64,000 nucleotides of DNA, taken from contig JAMFTS010000016.1 in NCBI GenBank assembly GCA_028095005.1, positions 1-64,000 on the forward strand, written 5' to 3'. Both the position numbers and the translations under genes were made by a program. Shown in pieces: positions 23,101-37,970 of the stretch. The DNA comes from Rhynchospora pubera. Taxonomy: Eukaryota > Streptophyta > Magnoliopsida > Poales > Cyperaceae. Position 1 is the stretch's first letter; the number at the start of each line of letters is the position of its first letter. The notes beneath the pieces are model-generated. The model was not told the origin of the DNA. It was given only the letters and a program-made list of their open reading frames with translations, and made no database searches.

Positions 23101-26100
23101 GCAACCCTTAAATTTTGCTGTGCGATTATTGGCATATTTTAAGTGGTTATGGACTTATGGTACTTAAACCAAAGCTAGCCAAACACACCTTTTCTTGATA
23201 TTAGTCAAGTACTCAAGTGTCCACTAGTTGCAGTGAGAGGACACAATTCTTGTGGTTTGGTTAAAGAAAGAATTAGGTTAAAACTAAGGATTATGGCCTC
23301 TGTTGCCAGATGCTCCTTTTCATATTAATCTAGAATTGTACTTTTACAAATAAGACTCCAGACTTCTACAAATAACATAATATAACTAATATAACTCGAC
23401 ACTCCCCCCCTCAAGATGGGCGATAAATATCAATCATTCCTATCTTGTTAGAAGAACCTTCAAACTGCTTAGAACCTAAACTCTTGGATAGGCAATTGGT
23501 CAATTGTTCTTCTGATCTGACATAGCTCAAAATCAGCACTCCAATGAAGAAACGTTCAATCTCCATATGTTTGGTGAGGTCATGCTGAATTGGATTGTTT
23601 GCAATATTGATTGCTGACTTGTCGTAACACTGAAGTTGTAAAGACTCTCTTCGAAACAAGCTAGGAGATTTTTCACCCACATCAGCTCACATAGTATGAG
23701 TTCCATAGTCCTGTACTCACCTCAGTTGTAGATCTGGCCACCACATCTTGCACCACATCTAAAATAAGAATATACAAGAGTAAAATTCTTATAATTAATT
23801 TATGAGTTTCAATACTTATAAATAATGGCGATAATACTATTTGAAATATAAATTTGTTATGTTATGAGTCAGCTCACGAGTTGGCGAGCCGAGTTGAGCT
23901 TAACTCAAACTTGACTTGTGAGCCAATTGAGTTGTTGTAACTCGGAGTCCTGCTAACTCAAGTTACAACTGAGCTTTTTCCAAGTCGAGTTTGAGTAAAC
24001 TCATGAGTTACGAATCTTTTTCTCAACTGCCAAATTAGTTTTCTCATAAATTATAGATCGTGCTGGTACAATTTTGTTGCCACTGTAGGGCCTAATGAAG
24101 TAACAGTTAAAACATTTTGTTGATAGCTGGAGAAAGTTTTTACGAATATCATGTTTAGATATCATTGATATATACAAAACATTTTAACTGTTGTACTGTT
24201 ATTGTTGGTGGCTCAGGTGTATTCGAAGTAGTCACTGGTGTTTTGAATAGACTCTGCACTGAGGTGAACCAAAAGGAATTGGACTTAATGTATGCATGCC
24301 TCTTTGATGCGATCAAAAGATCTATGGAAAGTGACTGCCTGGAACATTTGAATTACACCATACAGCTTCTTTCCTTTGCTGTTAAAACCACGAAAGGAAG
24401 CAAATCTCTTGGTAAAAGAAATTTTTCTCCTCTGTTAAACATTATAACTGTGCTAATCTTTTAATATATCGTTTTGAATGTTTTAGCTCACATGGATAGT
24501 AAGACACTTCATAAATATTATTGACAACCCATTAGCACACCTCATTCTGAAATGTATACACCAGAAGTAGAATGATGTGCTGGATGTACTACATAGAAAT
24601 GGACCATCCTTTGGGCGGAAGTTGCTAACTTGGTTTTGGTTGTACTTGCAAAAGGAGTACAAATGGCTTGGGTTTCACTTTGCTGCTTCCTGTTATTTTC
24701 CCTCCTTTTTTTTTTGATTATTTCTTCTTGATAGATAAGGAAGGAATCCTCAAGGTTGTTCGGTTATTACTCAACAAATACATAGCTCCCTCTGATGGGA
24801 CGGAGATGGAGAGACAATTATGTGAAGTTGTTGACAGCCTTTTAAACCTGTTACTTTGCCTTTTGGATGTTCCCATAATAACTAGTGATTTGATGCAAAT
24901 TTCACCTTTATATAACCTTGTTTTCAAGCTGAGAACACCTAGGTGAGATATTGCTTTGTAGAAATGCTTCAAGTTATTTCAATTGGTCCTTATTTTAGTT
25001 TTTGTGTTTGCCTAAGTGCCCCTTAATATTTATTCTTGTGCAGCTTGCTTTATTTTATCAAGGAGCTTAATGCAAAGGATCTTCAAATTTTGCATGCCTT
25101 ACAAAGCCATATAATAGGGTAAGTGCCTTCTAGTTATCATGAGAAATTACAGACAGTTTTTATTGGTCCGGGTATAGGTCCTTTTTGGTCAAAGTCTTTA
25201 TTGGTAGCTCTTATATAAATGATTAATTTCAAAGCATTCTTTGGCAGAGAATGTATCACAATACCTTTTGATTTTAATTCTGAAAGGACACAATAGATAC
25301 CTAATGAAAAAAATGAAAAAAAAGTGGTAAAGAACTTTTTAGTTACATGTATCATATCATGCATTGTTGTGCAAAATCTTACTGCAGTGCGGTGGCAAAT
25401 TTTATTGAAGATTCACCAGATCAAGTTGTCTTTGTCTTACTGAGATATTTTGCGAGGGTGACTCTCTTACTTGAGAGAGTGAAGAGTGAAGCTGAAGGCG
25501 GTGTCAAGAAGCTCTTTGATTTCTTTACTGGAAATCTTGGTCATTGGACCAAGTTATGTAATGACTTACATGGTGTTCAAGTTTGTGAAGATGAGGCTGC
25601 TTTGTTATGGGGGGTAATTACATGCTATCCTCGATTGTGTGATTCACAGGACAGCCTTCCTCTCATGAGAAACCTAATCTCTAGCCTCAACCAACTGCTT
25701 AGAACTGAAGATGGTACATCACATCACATTCTTTTACTGTTAATTTCTACTGGTGTTGCTTTCCTTCAGTTTCTGTGGAGTTCTTTTCTGAAACGGAAGG
25801 GGATAGGAAAGATGATTAAAAGTTCTTTCCCCTAATTTACATGATTACATCCTCTTTTAGTGGTGACAAAAATTGTTTTGCTTGGAGAAAGGAGGTGAAA
25901 TCTCCCCCTACCAATCCATCCTTCTATGAAGGTTATGAAACATGTTACAAATCATTTGTCTGCATCCTCTACCCTACTGCTTCTGGAGCATAGGTCTAGA
26001 TAAATTTGAAGGCTTTTCACTGTCATGTAGCAGTTTTGGGATGTTCAGCTGCTATGCTCATAAAGACAGCAGTTGGTGTATCTGAAGACTCTTCCAAGTA

Positions 26101-29100
26101 TTTTTTTACTTACTATAGCTGAAATGCACATCCTTGATCATTAATTTCTAGGTGTTATTGCTGGCCTCCCCAGAGCCACTTGGCAGAGTCTCCTTGGTGC
26201 AGCCCTGGCTTCATGCCAAGAGTTGGTGCGTGCCCACTGCAACCAAGTGCATGAAGAAGTTAATTTTTACTTGTCTTTAGCTGGGAGACACAAATCATCT
26301 CTGCAAGTTCTGTCATCTGTTGCAGATTATTTTGACAATTTGCTTAGGTATGTCATTTCACAAGTTTCTTTTATCCAGGTTATGGTTCCTCGTATAGCTC
26401 TTTAGTCTTTTCTGCTGATTAGCTATATTATAATAAAAGATATATTCTCTCTTCTATTATAGCCGCTATAATCATATGAAATGTCCAACTTACAATGATA
26501 CTTCTGGCTTTTTATTTCTCAGTACGAACTCTGAGAATTAGTTTTAGCTTGAAATGACTATTTCAATTCTGAATAGATGTACTTTGCCTGTTAAACTCCT
26601 TTTCTTCTTTGTTTTCATTTCTTTAATTTCTTTTTCTCTTTTCTCTTGGCAGGGAAAGTTGTATAAAAGATCGGATAACTGCCGAGGAAAGGGTGAATGC
26701 ATTTCGTTCGCTCATTGAAAACTTGAGCAGCCCAGACAAGACGATTCGTGTTTTTACTTTGAGAATTTTGTCACATTTGTTCGCAAGAGGCGATCAGTTG
26801 TCTACCAACGATGAGCGCCCAAATAAGAGGCTGAAAACAGGAGAATCAGATTTGGCAAAAGAAGATGCTAAGCACATTAATGTATGTTCATATAATTATT
26901 ATTATTTTTTTCAATCTTTCTTATGGTTTGATCTGTTTGTGTTTGGCTGTTATTTCTTCCTGCTTTTGTATGTTATGATGTCGACATATTTTCTTCTGGC
27001 CATTTGGAGGCTTAATGGCAATAATGAATTAATTATTGATTATAATGGTTGTTCCTCATAAAACCCTTACATTGTTTTAACCAGGTTGTTGATCTGTTGC
27101 TTAAAATTGAGACTATCCCACTCTCGATCGCAACAACCCGCAAGATCAGCATCCTCCTTTCACAGATACAAATGAACCTCTCTACTAGACAGATCGATGA
27201 AGAGCACTTGCAGCTCGTCTTACACGGAGTCATAGGCGTGCTTCACAATAGATTTAGCCAGGTCTGGGATCCTGCAATGGGGTGCCTCTCTCTTCTGATA
27301 AGAAGCTACAGACATATTGTATGGGAGAAGTATGTGGAGTACCTTGCAGTTTTGCAAAATAAGGCTTTGTCTCCTGAGGATCAGTTGGGGAACCTGGAAA
27401 GTGGTGATAGTGAATCGCTCGGTAGGTGTTGTCTCTCTTTCTCTTCCGTCTTGCTTGGCTTGGACCCATGAAAGCTTATTATGGATATATATAAAGTTTA
27501 TGGTTCTCTTGCATGTTTCTGTATTTATTCTTTTGTCCTTTGTGTCATTTTTTGTCTATTCACTACTTGTTCACAATCAGCATTTGACTGGTTCTACTTT
27601 ATGCAGTGTGCAGTCATCTTGCTGGTTTGTCATAATTTGGATGTTTCAACATCTAGTCAAACTTGAACATGAATGAGAATTTGCATTAGTGAAGTGCATG
27701 TTCCCCAATTTCAGGAAGTTTTGTTTCTAATTGCCTTTTTTTCTTCTTGCAGATATTGCAAAGATGTTTGACCAATTTCTCTATCCTGAAAGTGACCCAA
27801 CACCATCTGCAACTGTCATGGTTTCATTACTTCAAACTCTTCAGAAGATTCCAGATATTGTGGAATCTCGGTCTCGTCAGCTTGTACCTCTGTTCTTCAA
27901 TTTTCTTGGTTACACTAATGATAGCATATCAAGGTATCTGATCAAAATATATGAAATATGAAAAAAATTGGTCTCTAGTGGCTGTTAATTACGGACAGTG
28001 AATTATTGCATGTGTTGAACAAAATAGAAAATATTATATAAGCATTTAGAAAGTAGATAAGGTCATTTTAGATATAGTCTGGTAAGTTGGTGCATTTTTC
28101 AAAACTTGTTTTAACAATAAATAGATAAGAATTATTTTTCTAGTTTTGTTCTGCCTGCAATTATGATTATGAAGAGACTTATGTTGAAAATTTATGTTTA
28201 TAGTTCATGTATTTCTCTGGTTTATTTTCAGTGTCGAGTCATACATGTCAACCAGGTGCACAGGAAAAGACTGGAGAGTCATCCTAAAAGAATGGCTGAA
28301 TGTAATAAAATCGATGCATAATGCTCGATCCTTGTTCCGGAGCGATGTTCTTTATGAGGTCTTAGTAAAAAGGTACATCTTCTGTATATCTCTCTGCAAA
28401 TAGCTTCTGTAGTAAGCAAAAACAAGGAGAGGATGAATAACATGATATCCAGTACTTTATGCACAAGTTTGAGTACTTATTACTTAAAAGTCGGCACAAA
28501 TTTTGCATGGTGAAGATTGTCCAAATGGGTCTAGAAAAACTAAGGCTTAGGTAGAAAAGTCATATTGTACAGAAGGTATTTTTGGTTAAATCAAGATTAG
28601 GAAGAAATGAATGTTTAAAATTTTCCCTTTAGGCTTCTTGATGATGCAGATCCTGAGTTCCAGTTAAAAGTTCTGGACTGCTTACTGAACTGGAAAGAAG
28701 AGTTTTTGGTGCCATATGCGCAGCATCTCCGAAATATAGCTGTCTCTAAAAACTTGTCTGAAGAGCTCATTACATGGCCAGTTTCAAAAGAGTCGAACTC
28801 GATCAAAGAGGATCACAGAGGGCGTTTAGTGCCTCTAATAATTCGTCTAATAACCCCAAGAATCAGAAATTTGAAATCACTTGGGTCACGCAAGGTTGTA
28901 CATTTTAACTGTTTTTGTTTTGTATTGCTGAATAATATTCTTTTAAGAGAAATTTGCAAGAGACTATTTTATGTAATGAAAGTTGTTAAAACACTCTGTT
29001 TCAGATCAGAAATTGCAGAGGTTCCTATTTTCAATGGTTGCAGATGAACCTTGCAGTTCAATGCCTAATGTAACATCATTTTTTTTCCTTTTTCTTGCCC

Positions 29101-32100
29101 TTCAGCATGCAGGGGTTAGTCACCGGAAGGCATTGATCCGTTTCTTCATGCAATTCGAGCCAACTGAGCTTGAGTTATTTTTCTCATTATTGTTAAAGCC
29201 CTTACTTCCTCAACCTCTACTGATTGAAATTTTGAACTTGGGAAAATCTCTGGACGCTGTTCTTCCTGAAGTTTCAAATTCCATAGCCATAGATAGGTGC
29301 TCGTGGAAAAGAAAAAATGGATTTTTACATGTAGTTGAAGATGTCCTTGATACCTTTGATATGGCTCATATGGAACCTTATCTCGACCTTGTTTTGAAGA
29401 TTGTTGTGTTAATATTGGAGAGTTGCATGAGAAATATTAACAGAGAGAGAGGGGAAGGAGACACCAAGGCTATTGATAATCCCTCGGATGATTGTGAGGT
29501 AAAGTTATTTTTTTTTTCCCCCCTGTTTCAATTAGATGTTCCTTTGCCGCACCTGGGATAACTGTGCGGCTTGGTATGTAGCAAATTTATCACGATTGGT
29601 CCGCTATCAGTTAGATATTCATCTTAATTCTTGTTCAAGAACAAACTATTCATCCTTGTTCACTCCATTTCCAAATACACCCTAGTGTCATCCAATTTTT
29701 GGTTTTCGGCTTGCTCTTTTGGCAGGTGTTTGTACAATATTTTTTTTACTGTTTCTTTGTGTTTTGTTTCTTTTTATATTTTTTTAAATTTTCTTTTGCC
29801 TCTTCCTTTTGTTTTTGTTGTGCTTTGGCTCTGAATTTTAAAACCAAGTACTTTCTAGAAGTTGGAAACAAAGTAACCTTTTACTCCTATGGTGTTCAGG
29901 ACTTCAGGCACCTATCAGTATCAGGTTAGAAGAAAGTGCAATATATATTGATCTATTGTTTCTCTCACAAATAACAAACCATCAATTGCTTTATAGGGCC
30001 ATGCATCCACAGAGCAATACAAGGAGTTGAGGAGCTTGTGTTTCCGAGTAATTTATTTGGCACTTAACAATTTCGAAGCCTACAATATTGGCTCTGAATT
30101 TTGGGACATCTTTTTCACGTCCATCAGACCTCTGGTGGACAGATTTAAGCTGGAGGGTGCCAGTAGTGAAAAACCTAGCTCTCTTTTCACATGCTTTATA
30201 GTCATGAGCAAGAGCCCTAAGCTGGTTTCTCTTTTGGCCAGAGAGTCTAACCTTGTGCCGACTGTCTTTTCTGTTTTATCGGTTTGCACGGCTTCAGATA
30301 AAATTGTTTCTGCTGTGCTAGAATTTGTGGAGAATTTGCTGAAGTTGGATAGCGATTTGGATTTGGATGGAGAGTATAACCCAGCGAAGGAGGTTTTGTT
30401 ACCTCATGTTGACGTACTTGTTCAGAGCTTGCATGATCTTTACAAGATGCGAAGTGAACTTCGAAGGTGGTTCTTTGAATTTTTGCTTTTTCTGAACTTG
30501 GAAAGTTCTACCATTATTTTCGGCATTTCATGGCAATTCTGTTCTTTTGAGCCATTATAACAACACCAAAAGGAATATACTCTAAGCTGGTGCAATACTG
30601 TCCAGATAGGGAGATGAAGCACTTATGGCCAGAGCATCAATCTTTCTAATATGTGTTTGATAATTTATACAAGTGTACTTTATTGTTTTTGTAGGAAATC
30701 TGTGGTTGTTAAAGGGCGAAGGGAATTGAGGGTATTCAAAATACTGGCAAGATACATCAAAGATTCAGTGGTGGCGGAGAATTTCTTAGATATTCTGCTA
30801 CCCCTTTTTAGAAAAAAGGGCATCAGCTCTGGTACTTTTTTCCCTTCAAGATCTCATGATCTTTATTTTCTTTTTTTGAATAATCTTACCCAATGTGACC
30901 AGTCTGGTAACTTGGGGTTTTTTTTTATGATCTCTTTGGTAAGCTAGATTATATACTATTCAAACTGTTTTGTTATTATCACAGTGCCTTTTTATTAAAT
31001 TGCAGAACTTACTGTTTGATGCACAAAATATTGGTTGTGTTTATTTTTCTTACATTTTTTTTTTTTGCAAATCTTAAATCTTGAGTATGCATGTGCTATT
31101 TATTTTTGTTTCAAAGTGACTTTGTGCTGTGTTCGATGGATAGGCTAATGGTACAATATGATAATATTCAGCCTGTTCAGCGGTACCGTTATTAACTGTT
31201 TTGTACTTGTACTACAGATGAATGCATGGAGGGGCTTCAGGTGGTGAGGGAAATGGTCCCTATTTTAGGCAGCGAGTTATATGATAAAATTTTGGGTGCA
31301 GTGAATCCATTGCTTGTTACAGCTGGCCTTGATTTGAGGATGTGTATCTGCAAAGTCGTCAATGGTCTCACACTACATGATTCTTCATTTTCTGTTCTGG
31401 TTGTACTTTTGTTGTGTTATTAGTTTTTTTCCCCCCCAAGTTCAATTATATGAGTAATATGAAAATATAGCTTTGTAGTTGCAATGTGATTCAATACCAT
31501 TCAGCTTCTGATACCCGGTCTGGTGCAAATACTGTGTAGTATTTGATGTCTTTGGTGCTGTTAGTGTTCATTTTTTGCCTTCATTGGAACTTTTTGTTTA
31601 AAAGAACCTACCCAATTGGTTATTATGCCAACACTGCAGTTTATGACGTTTTGTAAAGTAAAAGTGCATAGAATTTTTGGTGGTGCCAACCTGAATTTCT
31701 TATTAACTTAAAATGCTCCACTTTGTGTTGCTTAGTTCTTATTCAAGTAACGATTGTCACAGACAGGTGTCCTAATGGAAGTCAATAAATAAAATACTCA
31801 AGTTTTTATGTTGCAACTTGTTTCAGGCAAGATTATTGTGTGATCTGAATGCTATTTCTACATCAGAACTAGGCGAGCTAGACTATGATACACGAATCAA
31901 GGCATATGACTCTGTTGAGTCTCAGTTATTTTGGTACTTGAGGGAGGAGCAAGCTATGACAGTTTTGTCCCACTGTGTCTTTGACATGTCCTCAGAAGAA
32001 CTGATCTTCAGACAGAGTGCATCAAGGGCATTGCAGTCTTTCCTTCAATTTGCTGCTCCAATTTTGAATGGAGATGGCAGTTCTACTGGAAATGATGTTG

Positions 32101-35100
32101 CCCCTGTAGTTTGGAAAAAGGCCTCTGTTATGCAAATAGTGGAGAGGATATATTTGCACCATATGGGAGATGCCATGTCCAAGGATGTGTCAGTTCAGAA
32201 GGTTCTCTCTCTGATCATGTTGTATTTGTGGTTAATTCAGTTATACCCTTTTTATTTGTGAGGTTAAATTGTCACATTCTCCAAATATTTTTTTTTGGTA
32301 TAGATTGATCATGAACTAAACCACCTAATTGCATTACATCTCCCATTATAAAAGAACATTTTACAATGAACTTTCATCAATATAATATCATTTTTATTTG
32401 TGAGGTTAAATTGTCACATTCTCTAGATATATATATATTTTTTGGTATAGATTGATCATGAACTAAACCAGCCGAAATGCATTACATCTCCCATTATGAA
32501 AGCATATTTTACTATGAACTTTCATCAATATAATATTTAACAACTTTCTGTAATGTTTTATTTTAGGAATGGTTCGCTTTGCTAAGAGAAATGGTGTACA
32601 ATTTTAGAAACCATCCTTTGCTGAACTCATTCAGTTGTCTGTATAGCGAGGATCCAGATCACGACTTCTTTGTGAACATAGTTCATTTACAAGTATATTT
32701 TTTTCCCATTAATTTACCAAATGAGAAAACCTGTGTTCACTTTAGTCTATCCATATGTTATATTTTTTCTTAGCAATTTCTAATTCTTACTTTGTGGTGT
32801 TACAGATACACAGAAGAGTCAAAGCATTGTCACTCTTTAGGAAAAAAATTGTCATGGCGACTTTCTCAGAGGTGAGTTCTGACCTAACTAATTAATGTAT
32901 ACCTTGCTTGCCTACTGAATCATTGGAAAATGTATGCTGAGAGTAATTCAGACGTACATAGTAGTGATCTTGTGTAGGGTTGAGTGCTGATAGGTTGTTT
33001 TGCATATCAAATCAAACATGCATGGGGTATTGAACTGGTAGTCTGATTATTTTGTACTCAGGCTTGCCATTTGGTTGTCTGAAATGCAGGGTGTGACTGT
33101 AAAAATATTTGTGCCTCTTCTATTCAATATGTTATTTGATGTTAAAGAGATGAAGGGTGAGAACCTTAAGAATGCCTGTGTGGAAACCCTTGCTTCAATT
33201 GCGGCCCACGTGCAGTGGGAATCATATCGTGCCATTCTGGGGCGTTGTTTTCATGAATTGACCAGGAAATCGGACAAACAAAAGATGTTACTCCGTCTCA
33301 TATGTTCAATCCTTGATTCGTTTCATTTCTTTGATGATTCTGTAATAACTGAGAAAATTGCACTAGAGAATAAGAGGTGCTATTTGGAAAAAATTGCACG
33401 TAAGGCACAGAAGCTTTCCTCTCAAGACTCTGAGAAAGTGAATGTGAATGCAAGTCTGGTGGCACTAAAAATTCTTAAATTGTTGCCAGTTGAGGTGATG
33501 AAGTCACAGCTCTCAACAATTGTTCACAGAATCTGCACCTTTTTGAAAAATAGGCTGCAAAGCATCCGAGATGAGGCTAGGTCAGCGTTAGCTGCTTGCT
33601 TGAAAGAATTGAGGATTGAGTTTTTACACTTTGTGGTTAAGATTTTGCGCGCAATTCTGAAAAGGGGTTACGAGTTGCATGTGTTGGGTTATACATTGAA
33701 CTTTCTTCTGTCGAGCATAGACCTGTCAGTTGGGGGCCGTATAGGCCAGCTTGATTACTGTCTCGAGGAGTTGTTGGAGGTTGTTGAGACTGACATATTT
33801 GGTGAAGTGTCTGAGGAGAAAGAGGTTGAGAAAATAGCCTCCAAAATGAAAGAGACTAAAAAAAGCATGTCATATGAAACTCTTAGATTGGTCTGTAACA
33901 ATATCACATTCAGAACACAGTCGCCAAAACTCCTTTCCCCTATTTGTGCACGGCTTACAAGGCACCTGACACCAAAACTGAAGGCAAGAATCGAGATGGC
34001 CTTGCATAATATTGCTCTAGGTATTGAGTCAAACCCATCAGCTGAGGCCACTCTGCTGTTCCATTTTGTCTATCGACTTGTCCAAGATACCATAACACAA
34101 GAAGAATCAAAATCAGACCTCGGCACCGATTTGAACTTGAGCTCGATTTCAAATCCTGACATAATAGCTCACTTTGCCCTGGGGTTGTTTTGCAACCGCC
34201 TGAAAAAGATAAAGCCTGGCAAAGAGGATGAAAATTTACTTTCCATGCTGGAGCCATTTATTCCTCTTTTGGCGCAATGCCTTAGTTCTAAGTATGAGAG
34301 TGTTATCTCTTCCTCTTTTAAGTGCCTCACTCAGTTAATTGCTCTTCCTCTGCCCTCTATTGAGACAAATGCAGAAAATATAAAAACCTCTCTTCTAGAG
34401 ATCTGCTGCAGATCCAATAACTCATCCAGCCCTCTTATGAAGTCGTGTTTGAGCCTGCTTTCTGTGCTTCTTAATAAGCCAAGAGTGAGGGTTACCCTCT
34501 CTGATGAGGAGTTGCGCATGATTCTGAGTTTCCCTGTCTTCATAGACCTGCAAACAAACCCTTCGCCGGTGGCTTTGTCCTTATTGAAGGCAATTGTTGG
34601 CAGGAAATTGGTGGTGCCTGAGATATATGATATGGCGACAATAGTTGGTGAGTTGATGGTCACTTCTCAGGACGAAACAGTGCGCAAACAGTGCAGCAAG
34701 ATTTTGCTCCAATTTTTACTTGACTATCGCCTTTCTGAGAAGCGGCTAAAGCAGCACATGGACTTCTTACTTGTTAATCTCAGGTATGGTTTAAGCACTT
34801 AAGTAGCACTATGCAAAGAAATGTTTTAATTGTTGATCAACTACTGGTCTAAATAGAAGGTTCCAACAACATTTGGTTTAATTAGAAGCATTGAGAAAAA
34901 GGACAAATTGGTAATAATTAGGGTAGGGGGTTCGATGGCATGTCTGATATTGCAAAGAGACTTTGGTGTTGAGAGATGAAACTGCATATGACTTACCTTG
35001 TAGAGATTGAATGGTATACTTTGTTGCATAAAACCAATGCTTATTGCTGTTTGAAAATTTCTAAATTACCATCTTCTTGCTTATTTTTGTTTGATTGTGT

Positions 35101-37970
35101 GATATCAATTTGAATACAGTTATGAGCACCCTTCGGGAAAGGGAGCGGTGTTGGAAATTCTGCATGCGATAATGATGAAGTTTCCTAAGAGTATAATTGA
35201 TAGCCAGGCAGAGCCGATCTTTCTTCATTTAGTTGCAACCCTTTCAAATGAAAAGGATTCACAAATCATTTCCATCATTGCCGCTATTTTTAAGGTGCTG
35301 ATTGATCATACCAGTGAGAGCGTCTTGAATTCAATAATGAACTACTGCATTTCCTGGTACACCGTGGATGACCACTGCCTCTGGAGTGCTGCAGCGCAGG
35401 TATGTCACATAATTTATTGAAAGAAAGCAAGCTAAAAGAATATTAGGTGAGATCATCCCAAATAGTCCTCAATAATGGGACTATAGTTTTGGGCTATTTT
35501 TCCTTTAACTGGCATGAAACTTGATAGTTCGGGTATCCTTGTTCATAAGATAAGGTCTGTAAACTTATCTTTAGAAGTTTGATTTTTTTTTTTTCCTTTC
35601 TTTCTTTTATAAATATATTCAAGCTTCTCAGATTAAGGCATTGTAGCCATTTTTGTTTTAACATATGTCGTCTGTTGTTAGTTCAGATTGTGAGCAATGT
35701 ATTTGCTACTTGTAAATACCTTGCCACATGGACCATCTCAAGCATCTGTATCAAGTAAACTGACCTGTCTTTGTTCTTCTTTTCCCTTCTTCTACCGTCA
35801 AATTTAAAATTCTTTTTCTATACACCTCGCCAGGTTCTGGGTTTGTTGGCTGAAACCCTTAAAAAGGGGTTCAGGAAGCAGACTGAAACTGTGATAAGAG
35901 TTGCAAGACACATCATGGAATCATCACTTGGTGTTAGCAGCGAAGCACAGGTCAGCTCAGAAATTGAAGCTGGGCCTCTTTTCTGGATAGAGGCTTATCA
36001 CTCTCTCGCCATGCTGGGCAAAGTTTTCATCCAATTTCCTGACATGTACTACAAGAAGGAATTCGAGGTAGCATCCTACTGTTATGACTGGAATGTCTGA
36101 TGGTTTGTACTGATTCTCCTTATATTAGCATTGCAGTGCCAGCTGATACCATCATGAAATAGCCTTTTAATTATAAAATTAAACAAATCAGAATTTAGCT
36201 AAATACTTCCTTGTGTAGCTGGAAAGCAGAAGGTATATAATGTGTTCGAGTGCTAGCCATGAATGGTAGAGGTCTACATATTCTGTTAAATTTCCTATAG
36301 GTGAAATGGTCATTTTTATGATAATTCAGTTTTGGGTGTTTAATATAATTAGCTTTCTTTGTGGTTCTTTGCCAGGATATTTGGATTTTGGTGACCAAGT
36401 TTTTGTTGCATCCTTATAATCGTTTGCGGGAGATCTCAACTCATCTAGTGGCCTCATACTTTAAATCAGTCTTTGAAACCAGAAACAAAGATAACAATAC
36501 TAAAGCCAAAAGGTCGAATAGTCAATCCTTCATCCTTGTTAGTCCGAGCCGGCTCTTTGTTTTATCTGTCTCATTAATTAGCCAGCTAAGGAGAGAGCTT
36601 GAGAGAGGAGCAGAAACAAATGGATTAATTTTAAACAACATTTCCTTCTCTGTATGTGAGCTCCACTTCTTTGCTACAGAGAGAGAGTTGGACCAGTTCT
36701 GGTTAAGTCTCAGCCCAGTTGAGCAGAGATCCTTTCTGGAGGGTTTTGAGTTGCTTGGTTCCCGAAAGACCAAGAATAGTTTCCTTCTTGCGGCCACAGC
36801 ATCTTCAGAGGCAGAAATGGATAACCAGAGCAAGAATAACGAAGTTGACCTTCAGTCTTTATTGGTTGTTCCTTTGATTAAGCGCATGGGAAAAATTGCC
36901 ATGCAGATGGAAGATGTTCAGGTTAGCTCTTTTGTAAACAAACTTTGAATAACCAGGATTACACTTGGTCTGTTTGTAAGTGAACCTGGAGAGTGTTCCA
37001 AGTTGCAGATTAGGCCATATCGTCTCACATCATTGTTTTATGTTCTGAAATTTCAGCTGGTATGAGGAATAGGCTGTTGTCATTCTAATGTTGTTGCCTT
37101 TATACCTTATTGGTAAATTATCACTGAATTTTAACTTGACGATGCAGATGGATATTGTATTTAAAAGCTTTGGAAAGATTATAGCGAATCTTGGACAGGA
37201 AGAGGCTCTTGCCTATGCATATCACATTTTATTTCCTTTGTACAAAGTTTGTGAAGGATTTGCTGGCAAGGTCATTAGTGGTAAGCTTGTCTCATCTTAT
37301 TTTTCATCTATTTTGTGGGTATATGATAGTGCCTCCCTGTTTTTGGGGATTTACATTAGCTCTTTTAAGAAATTTGATTTTGATGATAATTTAATGGGTT
37401 TGATTTTTTTTTTTTTTGAGTTGCGACAAAATGAACACTTGTCAAGATATTAATACCTCCCCTGTCGAGTTCTTCTTTCTTAAATCTTTTATTCCAGAAA
37501 GGTGAATGATAAAATATTTTACAAAATAAGTTTGTTATTTTCTGTTCATAAGCCAATTGTCAAGATATTAATACCTCCCGCTGTAGGAACTGTTCTTATG
37601 GGGACAGCCTTTGCAAATTCCAATTAGTCTTCCTAAGCAGTCTGTGTTATTGTTTAGACGGACAAATGTATCCAATGAGTGCTAACTTTTGACTTTTGCT
37701 CATGTTGTTTTAGATGACATAAAGCAACTAGCAGGAGAAGTAAGGGACAGAATAAAGGATGTAATTGGAGTAGATAATTTTGTACAACTGTACAACCAGA
37801 TCCGAAAGAGTCTCAAGCGAAAGAGGGAAAGTAGGAAGCAGGCAGAAAAAGTGCTAGCAGTTGTCAACCCGACCCGTCATGCCAAGAGGAAGATTCGTAT
37901 AGCTTCCAAGCACCGTGAACATAAGAGAAGAAAGATTATGGGCTTGAAGATGGGGCGGTGGGGACGATAG
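20159..37970 (+). CDS. UTP20: UTP20, U3 snoRNP/small-subunit processome component
   Basis: Nucleolar scaffold protein for 18S rRNA maturation. 31 exons with GT-AG borders in consistent phase: 20159-20221, 20300-20419, 20629-20786, 21438-21482, 21567-21645, 21837-21910, 22153-22259, 22839-23021, 24217-24411, 24735-24942, 25044-25118, 25388-25713, 26152-26347, 26653-26881, 27085-27421, 27753-27933, 28232-28372, 28633-28894, 29106-29498, 29997-30466, 30695-30831, 31218-31399, 31827-32201, 32567-32692, 32806-32871, 33090-34783, 35120-35399, 35834-36067, 36376-36921, 37148-37280, 37714-37970. Total 7,872 nt, 2,623 aa, near the usual length for the family (about 2,500-2,800). The start MANSNTASVKSLD follows a CT-rich leader with CCACCATGG context. 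FFRDALIEWREL, FTSWSYIMMYLQKYL and repeated leucine-rich helices fit the alpha-helical HEAT-like DRIM/UTP20 family. The last exon is a basic tail (KRKRESRKQAEK; KHREHKRRK), a nucleolar-type signal also typical of UTP20. No frameshift or stop seen. Two introns carry repeats (listed). Confidence 0.93.
23330..23765 (-). mobile_element. Copia retrotransposon relic (RNase H end and LTR start) in a UTP20 intron
   Basis: Antisense to UTP20, in the intron between 23021 and 24217. The minus strand at 23680-23411 reads CYDKSAINIANNPIQHD, then TKHMEIERFFI and KIGMIDIY, the conserved end of Copia RNase H (family form CDNKSAI.IA.NPV.HDRTKH.EIDRHFI). It is followed by a purine tract GAGGGGGGGAG and TGTCGAG, the expected start of a 3' LTR. 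Frame is broken upstream. Old, inactive copy; outer ends not resolved. Confidence 0.75.
32259..32540. repeat. 142-bp tandem duplication in a UTP20 intron
   Basis: GAGGTTAAATTGTCACATTC at about 32259 recurs 142 bp later, and the matching continues through CTTTCATCAATATAATAT in both copies. It lies between exons ending 32201 and starting 32567, so coding sequence is unaffected. Confidence 0.85.

Noticed and set aside
29281..29310. Possible extra intron in UTP20 after IAIDR (GATAG|GTGCTC)
   Set aside because: The frame continues without a break into GFLHVVEDVLDTF, which fits the family, so splicing here is not needed.
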